NCBI RefSeq assembly: GCF_014898055.3
Contig: NW_023601212.1
Location: forward strand, 32,042,329 to 32,106,328
Direction of reading: 5' to 3'
DNA: 64,000 nt
Source of the DNA: Talpa occidentalis
Taxonomy: Eukaryota > Chordata > Mammalia > Eulipotyphla > Talpidae
Shown here piece by piece: positions 13,501 through 25,500 of this stretch. The translations under genes were made by a program, and so were the position numbers. Below the pieces are notes generated by a model. The model searched no databases, was not told where the DNA came from, and saw only the letters and a program-made list of their open reading frames with translations. Every line of letters begins with the position of its first letter. The stretch's first letter is position 1.

Positions 13501-16500
13501 AATAAATCCAAGTAAGTCTCTGGGGCCCAAGGTGGTGGAAGAACTCTTTAGGGAGTTTAAGATAGGACTTGATCAGAACAAACTGCTGGAGCCCCTTGCC
13601 TTGCTGGTTTATGGTGATCTACTGTGAGGAAATCACAGAAAAAATACAGTGAATATATGTGCCACCTGGCTATAGGTAGACTGACCAGGAAATAAACATT
13701 TTACTGAAATTGTAAGTTTAAGTTAAACATCCTAAGATGCCTTTTAAAGTCAAGCTAAACTAATTTTAAGGTTATTTGATTTGGATTCTAGATACAGCTG
13801 TTTCCTTCTCATGAGAATGAACTCATGATAACCATTCATTATCATCTGTATCCTGTGTACAATATGTCTGTAGAAATCACAGTGCAGACACTAAACACCA
13901 GGCATAGTCTCCCTTAACTAAAATGAATTGTAGCGAAGAATACCTAATGTCTTTTTATAGAAGTCTTGAAATTATTTTAACCTGCAAGATAGGAAGTCAT
14001 GCGTATTTTAAATGGTGTTTACTTTTAGGATATCAAAATACTTAACTGCTTGTAAATCACAAAACTTACTGATAGTCAGAAATACACCATACACACCTTG
14101 CTTTTCAACATGATAACGTTTCTGAAAATGTTTCAGTATCAAATAAGCAAAAGCAAAAAAGGTAGTCTATTCATAGAGACCTAAAGTAAATGGCATTATC
14201 TCTACCAGTCGTTTCTCTTTGTGGGGAGACCTTACCTCAGACCTGAGCTAGGGCTAGGCCAGATGTCTGTCCTGAGAAGGAGCAGAAGCAGGGGTTTTTA
14301 TTATTTTTTTTTTTTAAGATTTATTTATTTATGCATACAAAAACTAGGGTACAGGCCAGAGGTACAGGGGTGAGAGGACTCACCAGAGGCAGAGTGGGGA
14401 GCAGAACAGGTGGAGCTACTGAAATACACTGCTGAGGGGAGCAGTGGTGAGACAGGAGAGGTCTGCCTTTGCCATGTAGGTTAGCTCCCTGGCCAGCCAG
14501 GGATCAAACTTGTGCTGCAGTGGCTGCAGATAGCTTCATAATGCTGCGACTTAACCCCTTGTGCCACCAGGGAGACCTAGAAGCAGGGTTTTTTAAACTA
14601 AGAACATAAATGCTTCCTATAACAGAGGTGAGGGAAATGTGTATTTTTTCCCCACCTCCTCCCTGGAACCAAGTGTTGGGGTAGGAAGGTAGACACTGCT
14701 TGACCTGGGGCCCTCCTATGGAGTGGCCGGGGATGAGATGGGAGAGTGATTGATCTGGGCCTGATATGTACAAGAACCATTTCATGACTCAGTGGGCCTT
14801 CCTGGGAAGGAGCCACCAAAAGGGCCTCTCCACCATTAACCTAGGTTCCTCAAAAAGGGTTTGCTTGGGAGGATGTGCCAGGAGCTCACATCATATTGCT
14901 TTTCAATATGACACATGTAGGAGCTCAAAATGGCCATCAGTCAGTGGTGTGTTCAAGACCAAAGGTAGTATGTGAAAGGCCTTTTCAAGAGTTGGTTACC
15001 TGAGGTCAGGGACTGGGTACTTGCAGATGTTGGCCCCGACAGAGATTAGGCTGTACTGTGTGAGATGCGCCACCTCTGTGATGTAACCAAAAGAGTCAGC
15101 TTCTGTTTGGCCACCAAGGAATGGGGCTAAAGTTAGCTGGGACTAGAGTTTTTGTATCTTAGCTTTCACATCTGCAAAATGGTGGGGCTTGGGTGATGTA
15201 AAGGAGGAAGGGGGAAGTAAAGGAGGAACCAGGCAAAGGCTCCTGGCCCCTCCCCAAGAGCAGCTCTTCTGGGTTTCTGACATGCCACACTTCTGTATAA
15301 GATTTCACTTAGCATAAAAGATTGTTCAGTTTATACAGCTTTGAGAACTAGAATGTATGGTGTCCAAGCATCCTTTCTAAAATGCTTGAATGGCCTACAT
15401 TCCACTTCTCTAAGCGCTCTTACATTATCTACTTAGCATGTCTGCAGTCTTCCCAGTTAGATTATAAGCAGAAAGGTAGCATGAAATCATTGGGGGAACA
15501 TTAGGAGTTAGGAGCCTGGAGTCATTTCTGTCTGTTCCCTACTCAGATCCTGACTAAATTATCTTCTCTGAACACCCTTCACCTATAATGAATGAGGTTA
15601 AATTCTAAGGTCCCTGCCAACACTCATGTACTGTTGCGACAGGAACTTTGTTGCCGCTTTGAGGGGGAACACAATGAGGGACACAATGGTCATGGAGCAG
15701 GTTTGCAAGGCAAGACTCTGCTACTAGAGCAGAAGTTCTTGTGCCGTTTTTTGAAATCATAGAGGATAGTAAAAGGTAATCATGTGACAATGATATGAGG
15801 AATAGGGTCCAGAGGGTAGGATAGGATAGGAATGGAGGACAAAGTGTTACAAGGGACAGGGAAGGGGACATTGTGACCATGTGTCAAGAGACATTTGCGT
15901 CAGCAAAGTATGATGTTATGACAGGCAGAGTTATCCCAAGACCGCCATGGGGATAGTCACATAATTAGGTCAGTGGTGGCCTAGGCGTCCCCAGGCCTGC
16001 CTCGTGATACGAGCTATACTCTGTAGGTAGTCAAGGAATGTTCTGCTGTGATTTGTAGATATCAAATAGGTCACACTTGACCATGAGTGGCCAGCTCATA
16101 AGAACCCACAATATACCATGATTTTGAGCTTCATGTTTGAAGAATTACTGTCTGCCTGCTGTGCCTGATACAAGGCTATGTACATACAGACCAAATGACC
16201 TGGAGTATGAAGCTGGGAGGGGAGATGGTGTCCAGAAAATATTATGCAACAAAGCTCAGAGCAACAGTCCTGGGAACAGAGTACAGAGAAAAGGTCTGAT
16301 GGACAGCAGTTCGTGCATCTTGCTCTCCTGGTCCAGCATGGCCTGAGGGGTCCACAGTACACAAAACTGTTTGCTATGGGCCATCGAGGCCCAGTTCCCA
16401 ACAGACAGTTTGTCAAGCTCAGGGAGGAAGAGGAAGACCTGGTTCCTGATTTATAGGACCGTTCTCTGTCACATTCAAATATCTAAAGCATACATATACA

Positions 16501-19500
16501 CAAATACAGAAGAAAGTTAGAGTACTGTGGAAATAGGGCAGATGAGCAATTATGAACAGAGGATGAAACAATTAGGACACATCCTTTTAAGTTACATATA
16601 GGCAAATGGAAGGGACAGAGGTTACTTTGAGTCAAGAAGAGAACATATTGGGAGATCTTTCTGCAAAGGCAGTGGTGGGGGAAGATGACTCAGGGTGTGC
16701 CGGGACACCATCCGTAGCCAACATGTAACCTGGGTGTGTAAAGGTCCAGCTGCTGCACATACATCTTATTTTCTCTTCCCCAGATACCATTTGAAGGATG
16801 TTATTGTAGGGAAGATATATTTCCTGCTGGTGAGGATCAAAATCAAGCACATGGAGATTGACATCATCAAGCGGGAAACAACGGGTACAGGCCCCAACGT
16901 GTACCATGAGAATGACACCATAGCCAAGTATGAGATCATGGATGGTGCACCAGTGAGAGGTGAGCGTGCTGGCCTCTGAGGCCCAGTGCCAGCTCCCCTT
17001 TCTCCAGGCCCTGCACAGAATTTTGGAGGGTTGAGGGATTGCACTGTTATTAAGTAAAATTTCCTACTCACCTATGATTTTTTAATCTCTAACTGTACAC
17101 CATGAGTCCCAATGAAGTGCTGAGTATGGGGGCGTTTAAGCTCCTGCCCCGTCTGTGCCCAGATGAGTGCCACAGACACCTTGTTTGTATGCAGTGCTGT
17201 GCCTCAGGAGTTATGTGTGTTGAAAACAAGAAAAGTTCAAAAAAAGTACTACTTCAGCAGGCCCATTTGAATATTTTACTGCTTTTTCCTGTTAACATTC
17301 CTGTAAACATTCTTTATTGCTAGGGGGCAGGAGATTAATGCATAGAAGTAATTTTTTAATTAATTTTTTAATTTTTTACATCATTGTTCATTTTTAAACA
17401 GTATTTGCTTCCCCCCCACCCCCTCAGGTGTAGTCCCCATAGAGTTTCCTTCACCAGTGCACCCATGTACCATCACCTCAGTCCCCTGTGCTCCTCCCTC
17501 CCTCCCTCTGATCCCTCTCCCTCCTCCCCTGCAGGATGTCTCTGATTAATAATTGTCTGTTTTTGCTTTGTTGTATTTTGTATTGTTACTATTTTTTCAC
17601 TCTGATGCCTTACTGGGTTCCCCTATATTCCTGCTATAAGTGAAACCATGTGATATTTTTCTTTTTCCTTCGGGCTTATTTCACTGAGCATAATTCCTCC
17701 TAGCTCCATCCACATTCCTGGGAATGGCATGAGTCATTTTGTTACTTAGTTCCAGCTCTGATGTAATGAGTCATTGTCTGAGTTCACTCACCAAGGACAG
17801 ATACCATCGCCAGCAGTCGCAGGTGCTACAGACGGCACCGAGAACTGATGGAAATGGTCCCCCTCCTTCTCCACGGAGCTTCCATCACATCAGGGGTGAA
17901 TGAAATTGAAAACTTTGTGATTTGGGGAATCTACAACTTTGGGAGTTACCAAAACTTAGGTTCTTTGTTGGCTCTGCTGCAACTGATGACTAGAAAGTAT
18001 GTTTTAATTTAGAGACCTAGGTGATGCCTGGGTCTCATTCAGTTTATTTCCAGTTTGGTTCATGTAGACGGAGGAGTATCATACACTTCATAGCTTGGCA
18101 GGGAACACAGCAACAATGACAGGACATCCTTGCGTGTCACAGGGCCACGTCCTTGAGGAGTAAGACTTCGCTCTTCTGACTCTGTTCCATATTTTTTACC
18201 TGCTGTGCAAGTACAGCCAGTTGTCACTTTCCCTGCACAAATGAAATGGGGCACTGAGAAACAATATAAACAGCAGATAATTAAAAGATCATTTATATTT
18301 ATCTTTAGACTTCATTATAAGTTTGGCCTTTCTCAGTAGAATTACTGCCCTCATTTTGTTCCAGTTGTACTGGAAAAGGCACAGTGTTAGAGCTGGAAGG
18401 GATCTAAACTATTATGTTGTCTGATTCTGCAATTTTTCATGTGAGAAAAATAAAAGTCCAGAGAAAGCAACAGATTTACAAGTGATAAGCTGGTCAGGGG
18501 AGAATGGGGAAAAAAGAGTCTTTAGTCTCCACATCAGCCTGCCAATCCAGCTTCAAGTGGGGATGTATTTGGAGGAAGGGGGAGACTTCCACAAATTAGG
18601 ATAGAGGGAGGTGGCATCACAGTTGCTAGGTGCCAGGATGCATTAGCTGGGTTATGACAGCTGACTCTTGAAAACCCAATAACTGGATACATTACATGTA
18701 ATCAGAAGATGCTTATGAGTCCCACCCAGTGCTGTTCACACTCACTGCTTCTCACTCATCTCTGCGTTGGGATGGAGGACATTCAGATGGCCTGGAATGG
18801 AAATGCAGTCACATTTTTGCTTCTGCCTCTCATTAGGCACATAACTTCCCCAAAGCAGAGCATTTGCGTGAATGTTCCAAGCTGTGCTTGGGGTCAGAGA
18901 GAGTTGCTGTGTTTGGAGAGTGGCTTGCTGTAAGCTAGAGTGGATTGCTCTGATTCTTGTCTGGCCCTTACAGGAGAGTCCATCCCCATCCGGCTATTCC
19001 TGGCGGGCTACGAGCTCACCCCCACCATGCGGGACATCAACAAGAAGTTCTCTGTGCGCTATTACCTCAACCTGGTGCTGATAGATGAAGAAGAGCGGCG
19101 CTACTTCAAACAGCAGGTGAGCAGGGATGGGCACCATCCCTAGACCACTCGTTGTCCTGGAGACAGAGCAGGAAGGGCATCATTCCTGTGGAGAGCAGCC
19201 TGTGTTTCTCACAGGCGAAGCAGAGCGGTACAGGGCAGAGAACTTGTTAGCCTCTATGTCGCATGTTGGTTTACCAAGAAGTGGAAATGCTGGGTGGTCC
19301 AGAGGCCCATAGCCAGAAGAAAGGTTACCACTTGGTACCTGGAGGCTACTTTCTTGGGTCCAAGCCCTGCAACCACTCTGCTCTTCCAGGCTGCCTTAGC
19401 AAAAGGAGCCCCAGGGATGGGTGGGAGCTGTGAACAGCTGCTGCTGTCTTTGGTGAGATAAGCAGAGGGGGATTTTGCCCAGGATTCCCCAGAAGTGGGA

Positions 19501-19716
19501 GCTCTGGGAGACCCATTCCCATGTCTCCCTCTCATCATGTCGTGTTGCACCCCTCTCCCAATTCTGCAGGAAGTGGTATTGTGGCGGAAGGGTGACATCG
19601 TACGGAAGAGCATGTCCCACCAGGCAGCCATTGCCTCACAGCGCTTCGAGGGCACAACCTCCCTGGGCGAGGTGCGGACCCCCAGCCAACTGTCTGACAA
19701 CAACAGCAGGCAGTAG
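1348..19716 (+). CDS. VPS26B: VPS26B, retromer cargo-recognition subunit (complete, 6 coding exons)
   Basis: The coding sequence joins 1348-1570, 9566-9722, 13347-13511, 16784-16959, 18974-19116 and 19570-19716. This gives 1011 nt, or 336 residues plus TAG, the length of human VPS26B. The protein begins MSFFGFGQSVEVEILLND and has the arrestin-like double beta-sandwich fold of VPS26, including the family block YFLFYDGETVSGKV (about residues 37-50). The C-terminal tail TPSQLSDNNSRQ separates it from VPS26A. In the family, VPS26 binds VPS35 and VPS29 in the retromer, which acts on the cytosolic face of endosomes to return cargo to the Golgi or plasma membrane. All introns are GT-AG and phases match at every junction. 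The start lies in a CpG island, and no frame break or missing segment is seen. The gene faces THYN1 tail to tail. Confidence 0.97.
2895..3157 (-). mobile_element. MER20-like hAT DNA transposon fossil
   Basis: The ends AGGGTTTCTCAAC and TTGAGAAACCCTG form inverted repeats. The interior follows the MER20 pattern (…CATTTTGGG…, …AAAAATGTCTTGAGATTGCC…). The identification rests on recall of the consensus. Confidence 0.75.
4100..4980 (+). mobile_element. L2-like LINE 3' region (ancient)
   Basis: This stretch has the L2-type run of clinical-chemistry-like pyrimidine-rich text (AAGCCTTCCCTGACC) and ends in the typical TAGGTGCTCAGTAAATATTTG near 4950-4970. It is strongly diverged and its left boundary is uncertain. 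Confidence 0.55.
4811..4865 (+). repeat. 25-bp direct duplication, 30-bp period
   Basis: The 25 bases at 4811-4835 (starting CAGGGTATGATAAGC) recur without change at 4841-4865. Confidence 0.95.
5027..5058 (+). repeat. 16-bp tandem duplication
   Basis: CATCTCCCTCTCAATA occurs twice head to tail, at 5027-5042 and 5043-5058. Confidence 0.95.
5122..5202 (+). repeat. 36-bp duplication, 45-bp period
   Basis: The 36 bases at 5122-5157 (starting CTTGTAGCAGAGGC) recur at 5167-5202 with three mismatches. Confidence 0.93.
8365..8550 (+). mobile_element. MER5A-like hAT DNA transposon fossil
   Basis: It starts TTCTCAAAGTGTGGTTGCTGG, has the diagnostic interior TAACAAAGCTTGC, and ends TTTGAGACCCACTG as an imperfect inverted repeat of the start. 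Confidence 0.75.
8974..9253 (-). mobile_element. tRNA-derived SINE (type A)
   Basis: The element is in antisense orientation, with a T-run at the left and the head complement CCACCAGGGAGGCCC at the right. It is flanked by a target-site duplication of about 15 bp: AAGAAATGTGGTTTT on the left and AAGAAAGGTGGTTTT on the right. Confidence 0.93.
9331..9397 (+). repeat. 67-bp direct repeat, left copy
   Basis: The segment starts ATACTGGGTTCTTATGC. It matches 10374-10440 without indels and with five mismatches, and lies 5' of VPS26B exon 2. Confidence 0.93.
9566..9722 (+). CDS. VPS26B: VPS26B coding exon 2
   Basis: This exon encodes residues 75-126 (ELYYDRGNHHEF...). The acceptor TTTCCAG ends at 9565 and the donor GTAAGT starts at 9723. 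A 67-bp direct repeat lies on either side of this exon (see findings). Confidence 0.96.
10374..10440 (+). repeat. 67-bp direct repeat, right copy
   Basis: This is the counterpart of 9331-9397, offset by 1043 bp, and lies 3' of VPS26B exon 2. Confidence 0.93.
10980..11530 (+). mobile_element. Old L1 3'-end fragment
   Basis: It reads like the 3' end of L1 ORF2 plus 3' UTR in sense orientation. It has CACCATGTGATCCAGCAATT and later TATTCAGTCCTGGAAAGGAA and GGTGGTTACCAGAG. It is diverged, with no coding capacity left. Confidence 0.8.
13347..13511 (+). CDS. VPS26B: VPS26B coding exon 3
   Basis: This exon encodes residues 127-181 (YFLRATISRRLNDVV...). The acceptor CTGCAG ends at 13346 and the donor GTAAGT starts at 13512. 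Confidence 0.96.
13512..16783 (+). other. VPS26B: VPS26B intron 3 (3.3 kb): contents
   Basis: It contains one SINE (14299-14578). The remainder, including 14.6-16.7 kb, shows only short non-coding frames and possible faint MIR-like remnants near 15.5 kb. No gene is supported. Confidence 0.6.
14299..14578 (-). mobile_element. tRNA-derived SINE (type A)
   Basis: Antisense copy with a T-run at the left and CCACCAGGGAGACC at the right. The flanking duplication is AGAAGCAGGGGTTTTTA on the left and AGAAGCAGGGTTTTTTA on the right. Confidence 0.93.
16784..16959 (+). CDS. VPS26B: VPS26B coding exon 4
   Basis: This exon encodes residues 182-240 (YHLKDVIVGKIYFLLVRIK...). The acceptor CCCCAG ends at 16783 and the donor GTGAGC starts at 16960. 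Confidence 0.96.
17345..17760 (-). mobile_element. L1 3'-end fragment (antisense)
   Basis: It shares the segment TTTTACATCATTGTTCATTTTT and the following C-rich text with copies near 45.4 and 60.8 kb, so it is a family member. The right part (CTCCTAGCTCCATCCACATTCC) is the complement of the end of L1 ORF2. It lies in VPS26B intron 4. The rest of that intron, 17.76-18.97 kb, shows nothing recognisable except a possible ancient repeat near 18.37-18.48 kb. Confidence 0.75.
18974..19116 (+). CDS. VPS26B: VPS26B coding exon 5
   Basis: This exon encodes residues 241-288 (GESIPIRLFLAGYELTPT...). The acceptor TTACAG ends at 18973 and the donor GTGAGC starts at 19117. Confidence 0.96.
19570..19716 (+). 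CDS. VPS26B: VPS26B coding exon 6 with stop
   Basis: This exon encodes residues 289-336, starting EVVLWRKGDIVRKSMSHQ and ending NNSRQ. The acceptor TCTGCAG ends at 19569 and the TAG stop is at 19714-19716. Confidence 0.96.
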   Translation, partial: EVVLWRKGDIVRKSMSHQAAIASQRFEGTTSLGEVRTPSQLSDNNSRQ

Positions 19717-21880
19717 GCCCCCGGGGCCAAGAAGCAGCTGGGTTGGTACCCAGCACCCCGTCTACCAAACACCAGCGGCTGGGGAGGGGGAGGACGGTGT
19801 GATGCTCAGCTGACCCGTCACTTGCAACCTGAAAAACAAATCATGTTTTTGACTTAAATTCTTTTCTCTGAAGACCCTAAGGGGCTTGGGTTGGGAAGCA
19901 GTCTCCCTTGGGATTCTACAGCTGATGTGGGCATAGGGAGAGGAGGGAGCATCCTGGAAACTCTCAGAAAGAGCCTTCATTTGAGGCCTTCCATGTGGGG
20001 CTGCCTCACGTCCTATAGCAGAGCAGAGAGCAAGCATCCTTGGCTCCTGGCTCTCTAAGCTTCCTGATATGGGATCTCAACATGCCCTGTGAGTCTGAGC
20101 TGCCAACAGGGCCCTGGATAGTCACATCTTATACTCCCTCTATTGTCCTGAGGTAGTGGCAGGAGTTGGGCCTGCCCCATCCTAAATAGCAGGATACTCA
20201 AGATCAGGAAGCTACCTCTTTGGAGTCTTGGATGTGGTGCTTCAGAGTCTCCACAGGCCACCTCCTGTCTGGCCTTTCTCACTGCTGGGACCCAGGCATC
20301 TACCTTCTCCATCTTCTCTGGGTACTTGTCAGTACCATCTTGAGCAGAAACCTGTAGATGGGCCTTTGGCTGACTGTCCCCTCACCTCTGAGAAACCCTG
20401 GGCGAGATACCCCAGGTTCAATGTCATGTAGAGATGGCAGCAGTGTTGACCACAGGAGGCCAAGCCAGGCTTGCTGAGGAAGAAGTGTGGTGACTACGTG
20501 CACCATGTGACTGCCCTCGTCAGCCCTGAAGTCTGGCTGGTTGTAGGGTATTGCTCTCTGTACCCCACAAGCCTAAAAAAGAGCAGCTGTTTCTTTTAAG
20601 AGATCTGGGGAAGAGGCCTTGAGCCTATTGCTTCCCTAAGAATTGACTCTCATCACTCCTAGCTCTCCATTTAATTTCTGGGAATTGGGGCTTGGTTTCA
20701 AACAGTTGGAAATTCTGTTCTGTTACCCAAGTTCCTTCACACCCTACCTACAAGATAAAAGATAAGGGAGGGTATATGAGGGCTTCAGAAGACCTTGCTA
20801 CACAACTTCAGAATAATTCTGCTTGCCAAATTATGTTTTCGTCTTCACCAGTAACTGACCAGAGTTTAGGACCATGGTGTTTTGTTTTAAAACACATACA
20901 AAAACTCTTGTGCACATTCTTGTTTGGCTAGAGGAGAGGGCTGTTTCCTCTGTTGTGTGTGTTTTGGCCTATTATAGTAAAGGTGTTGACATCCTTTTCT
21001 TTGTCATCTGGAAATGACCATAAATCACTCTCCAGTAGGCCTCCTTTCCCTTCTAGAAAGACCAAGGAGACTCCACTGGTCAACAGGTACCATATTTGAT
21101 AGTCTCAGTTCTTTGTGATTTGGAAAGCAGAGGAGTTGGCTCCTGTGGCATCTTTCAGTTAGCAAGGGAGATAGGGACTCCTCTTTTTCTCATAAGTCAG
21201 TACAGTCACAGACCTTCGTCTGGCCAGGGCTCATGCACCAGAGCTGAGGCTGGGAAGACATTTGAAGGTGACAGGGGTTGACGGTCATAGAGGGTAGACA
21301 GCAAAACCAAGTAGGGAGAGGTTTTCCCCCTGCTCTCCACCCTGAGTTCAGGTGCAACAGACAATCCCCATGGGAATAGGATCACCTATCCAGCTGCCCC
21401 TGAAGTTGGGGTTGAATTATACAGGGGAGGCGGGTTCTGTGTTCATAGCTTTTTTCAGAGCATGAGATTAGGAGCTGGTATGCTAACTAGAAAGCATCTG
21501 TGAATTCCTCTGCCTTCCAGCTGACAACACAGATTCATTTCCCAACTTTCCTAATATCTTAAATCTTCTGGGAGAACTAGAAGATAGAATTTGCTTTGAT
21601 TCTCTCAGAAGCTGTGCACAAGCCAGGTCTTCTGTTTTCTCTTACTCTGTCCCCATGTCTCCATACAGCTATGGAAGTGGGGAGGCTCCTGTGTCCCTCC
21701 ATACAGGTCCCACACCTGGGAGTGCATAGGTACTAAACCAAGCAGTGCAACTTGTAATTAAGCAGCTGCAGTGTTTACATGTTTCTTAATGTGTCGTCTT
21801 TTCAATGGCTGTATTTTAAAAAAAAAAAAAAGAACACTTGTTCAGTTGTCTCTCTGATTAAAGGAAGCCCCCATGGCTTG
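19717..21880 (+). other. VPS26B: VPS26B 3' UTR (inferred extent)
   Basis: About 2.2 kb of non-coding sequence follows the stop, without recognisable SINE or L1 repeats, unlike the introns around it. The end is placed at about 21880 because of an ATTAAA hexamer at 21857-21862. An A-run near 21818-21832 could cause false oligo-dT priming in cDNA data. The exact 3' end is inference. Confidence 0.55.
21857..21862 (+). terminator. VPS26B: Candidate polyadenylation signal of VPS26B (ATTAAA)
   Basis: ATTAAA is the common variant of the AATAAA signal. It lies about 2.1 kb past the stop and about 480 bp short of the THYN1 signal coming from the other strand. It is the last good signal I see before the convergent gene. 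Confidence 0.45.
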
Positions 21881-22336
21881 GAGGCATTGTGCCCGTGGCC
21901 TACCAATTTCTGTGGTCTCTTCTGTCTTACACTATTCCACCTCACACACCAGGGAGAGTCCCTCACCCCGATCCCGTAGAGCGCCTGTGCCCTCCTTGTT
22001 CATGGCCCTAGTGAAGAGTGGTGAGTGCTTTAATACCTACTATCTGGCAACTTGCCGGAGCTGCTGATGGTTTAAAACCCAGCCTGACTCACACTGCTTC
22101 CGGGAAGCAGATGAGGGAAACTGATATAGAAAGACTCAAGTTCCTTTCAGGGATATTAACAGATTGAGCCCTCCATCTACCCTGAGGTTTGCCACAGTAA
22201 TGGAAGATAGTAGAGGAAGCCCCCAATCTTTCTAAAGGGCAAAAGGAGCCAGCCCTGAGGTAAAAGATCTGCAGCGGAGTATCCTCTACATCCACAGCTA
22301 TTACAAAGAAAAGCTTTCCACCTTTCATATTAATGT

Positions 22337-22342
22337 TTTATT
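22337..22342 (-). terminator. THYN1: THYN1 polyadenylation signal (AATAAA)
   Basis: TTTATT on the + strand is AATAAA for THYN1, about 140 bp past its stop. Cleavage near 22.32 kb would leave about 440 bp to the presumed VPS26B 3' end; that gap holds no recognisable feature. Confidence 0.7.
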
Positions 22343-22478
22343 GAAAAGAGTACACAAAAACCACCTATGTACACAGCCAGTGAACAGAACCAGCAATCCT
22401 CCTTGCACCTTCTTTTGTCTTGTAAAAGCTTGACTTCTTTGGAATAATGTTTTGATCATTCTAGGTATAGCGTCTCAA

Positions 22479-22525
22479 CTAACTTGGTTCCTTTTCCTCC
22501 AGACTCAAAATAAAGTCAAACTCTT
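22479..22525 (-). CDS. THYN1: THYN1 coding exon 7 with stop
   Basis: This exon encodes residues 211-225, EEFDFILSLEEKEPS, followed by TAG at 22481-22479. The acceptor is TGACAG. Confidence 0.95.
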
Positions 22526-25500
22526 CTGTCAAAAAGGGGGAAAGAATGAATTAGGTCTTTGTTTCAACTGAAAAGGAATTACCTGACGCTCTTCAATTAC
22601 CAAGGCGGGCATTCACAAACTACGTGTGAGTGTTCTATGTGCCAATCACGTCTGGGTACTGGGTACATAAGATTGGGTAACTCAGGATATATTTCCTCCC
22701 TAGTGGACATTACAGGCGAGGGGACAGACTTGGGTTAAAAACCATACCCAGGTCTACTCAACTAGAAAACGTGAACTCATGGTATCATCCTGGAATGTTG
22801 ATACTGGCCCATTCTTACCTTGGGTCAGGGGCTGAACTGAGAGTCTCTGGCGAGTGAAGAGAGCCATATTTTTTAAGGGGCCACCAGTGGCTTTATGAGC
22901 TTGGTGGTGGGTTTTGAGCTCAGCCAGGGGAATGAAACGCTTCATCATCCGAACAAACTGAACATCCACCTACATGACAAAAGGGGACAGGACAGAAAGA
23001 CACTTGGAGGCAGACTGACCACTGTGGGTCCAGCTGTTTGGAGGTGACATTGAGCAGAGCTGCTCCAAGGTCAGAGTAACCTCATCTGAGCAAGAGCTGG
23101 GCTCTGCACCTTGACCTAAAAACACCCCAGACTATTTTCCTCCCTCCCTTTGTCCATCCTTCCCCCTCTGTAAAATAGGAAAAACAGTTTTTACCATGGA
23201 CCATTTGGGGTTGTCTTCTTTGCTGGATGGATCGTAATGGGGATTATTTTTCTCAAATTGTGTGTGGTCTGGGTAAGCCTCCTTCACAATCTGAAACCAA
23301 AACCAAGTTTCCAATTGCTTGCCTATGTAGTCAGTGCCACGGCCAGTTTTTAATCCAGGTTCAACTTTTAGTTCTGACCCCATCTGCCTGGCTGTAATGC
23401 CAATGAGGGCTCAGATAGCTGCAAATAATACACAGTCTAAGGCAAGCATAGGTGATCGATTCTGTTTTGACAAAAACATTAAAAGCATGTTCTAAAACCA
23501 AGTATTAATGGGTATTATTGGTGGCACTGTTTTTACCACCTGCATAGTTAAAGTTAATAAAATGTTATCCTTTTAATTCCTGACTTGGAGGGGGTACCAT
23601 GAGGTCAGTTTTTGCACGAAAGACCAGAGGCATGGAAATGGAGAGGGTAGGACCTGAAATGCAGGTCTGCCCTGTAAAGAGTCTTTGTGGCACAGAAAGG
23701 GGCCAGGGTAGATTTTCTGCATTCCCATGTCAGGACTAGGGAGGAGGATCCTTCTGTATTATTACCTATTTAAATTGGGTGCCTTTACATGATTAAGTGT
23801 ACATGATTAAGTCTTCCAGAAGAAAAGATGATTTCATACCAAAGCCTATACAACTCACCTTCATAAGTCCTGCGATACCTGGCTCTTTGCAGTTGCTATG
23901 GTAGAAGAAGGCTTTCTCTTCCAGCCTCATGGCTCTAAGGAAGTTCCGGGCCTGTCACAGGGAGAAGACACAAGACCTTTCCTACGGACTGGAAAATGCT
24001 ACTTTTTGGCAGAAATCAAGTCTGCTTTTATCAGGGTTTTCCTTGTTGCAACATCCCAATTCAATTTAATGCTTTTGCTAAAATACCCATACTTGTACCA
24101 GAATAAGCAACCTTGGCTAAGAGGTTTTGCTACTAAGTCAAAAGGTAGAAAGGATTTATCCTACCCTGGTGCCCTGCTCTCACCTGGTAGTTGCGGACAC
24201 CATCCCAGCATGCCATCTGTTTGGGCTGTGCTTTGAGATCCTCGATGCTGAACTAGGCAAGAGGAAATAAAGTCATTAGGCAACCCTGGGCCAACTGGTA
24301 AGAATATTTAAAGCAGACGGTTCCTTATGTTATACATAGGATGCTACCAGCTACTGTGGAAGTATGTAGTTTACTGGGAAGTGCCTCCGCAGAGCCACTT
24401 GGGTGAAAATAAGCCTGTCTTAGCTAGTAAAAGGATTAGTTCAATGGATAATCCAGACGACAAGTAATCTGCTGGCTATCTGCATCTCATTTATTAAAAT
24501 ACATGTTTTATAATATTTCTAATAAAATTTTCTCCAGATTATTCGCTGGATATATGCCACTTGTTGACATGGAGCTATTTAGGAGTGTGGCAAGAGAAAG
24601 GCAACCTAAGACTGAAATGTTGCCTACATCACAGGATGCAAACTACAGCTTTCAGGCCAAATAAATCTAGGCCTCTGCCTGATTTTATAAATCAAGTTTT
24701 ATTAGAACACCATTTGTTTACATATTACCATAGCCACTTTCTTGGTTACAATAGAGTAGCAACAGCAACTGTAACCCCCAGAACTTAAAAAAGATTTACT
24801 ATGTAGCCCTTTATAGAAAAGGTTTATTGACCTCTGCCCTAGATAGAGGATTCACAAAACAATTGATACTAGTAAACCCTGATTTTATTCATAATTACCT
24901 TTCCTTTCTCCTATCCCTCAAAAATAAGCAGGTGATAGAACCCTGCGACATCCCAAATTATTTTAAAAAACAGCTGGAGACAGGAATGTGACCTCACCTT
25001 CACATCTACACCTTTCTCTAGTCGGCTTTCTGGCTCTGACTTCATCAGCCAGTAGCTACTTAGACTCTTCTCACAATTTTTAGAGGCTGCAATCTTCTGA
25101 GGGCTGGAGTTCTCCACTTTAGCTGATGTCTCATCTGTGTTCTTAGCTTTGGTACGTTTTCCTGCTGGTCCCTTGTCTGCAACAGGAAAAGCAAGAAGAG
25201 ACTTCTCGATTGCTACAAGTAATTTCCAGTGTGGGGAAAACATGCTTTCAAATGCTGGATCCCTTGGTTACCAGAATAGTAGCTTAACTGCTTAACTTGT
25301 TACCTATGAAAATGGGACAAAAATGCCTATTGAATGCTTCTGGATCACGCAGTCAATGACATAAGAATGGTTTACAGGAATGTGGTTTAGGGTTAAAGGT
25401 CCTGGCAGAGTACCTGCCATATGTTAAGTACAGATGTCAGTGTTTTCTTTGCCTCATTCTTGTGTACCTTTGCTGAGGCTATTCTCTCCAATGAAGAAAT

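Noticed and set aside
13222..13530. Minus-strand ORF of 102 codons
   Set aside because: It is the antisense shadow of VPS26B exon 3.
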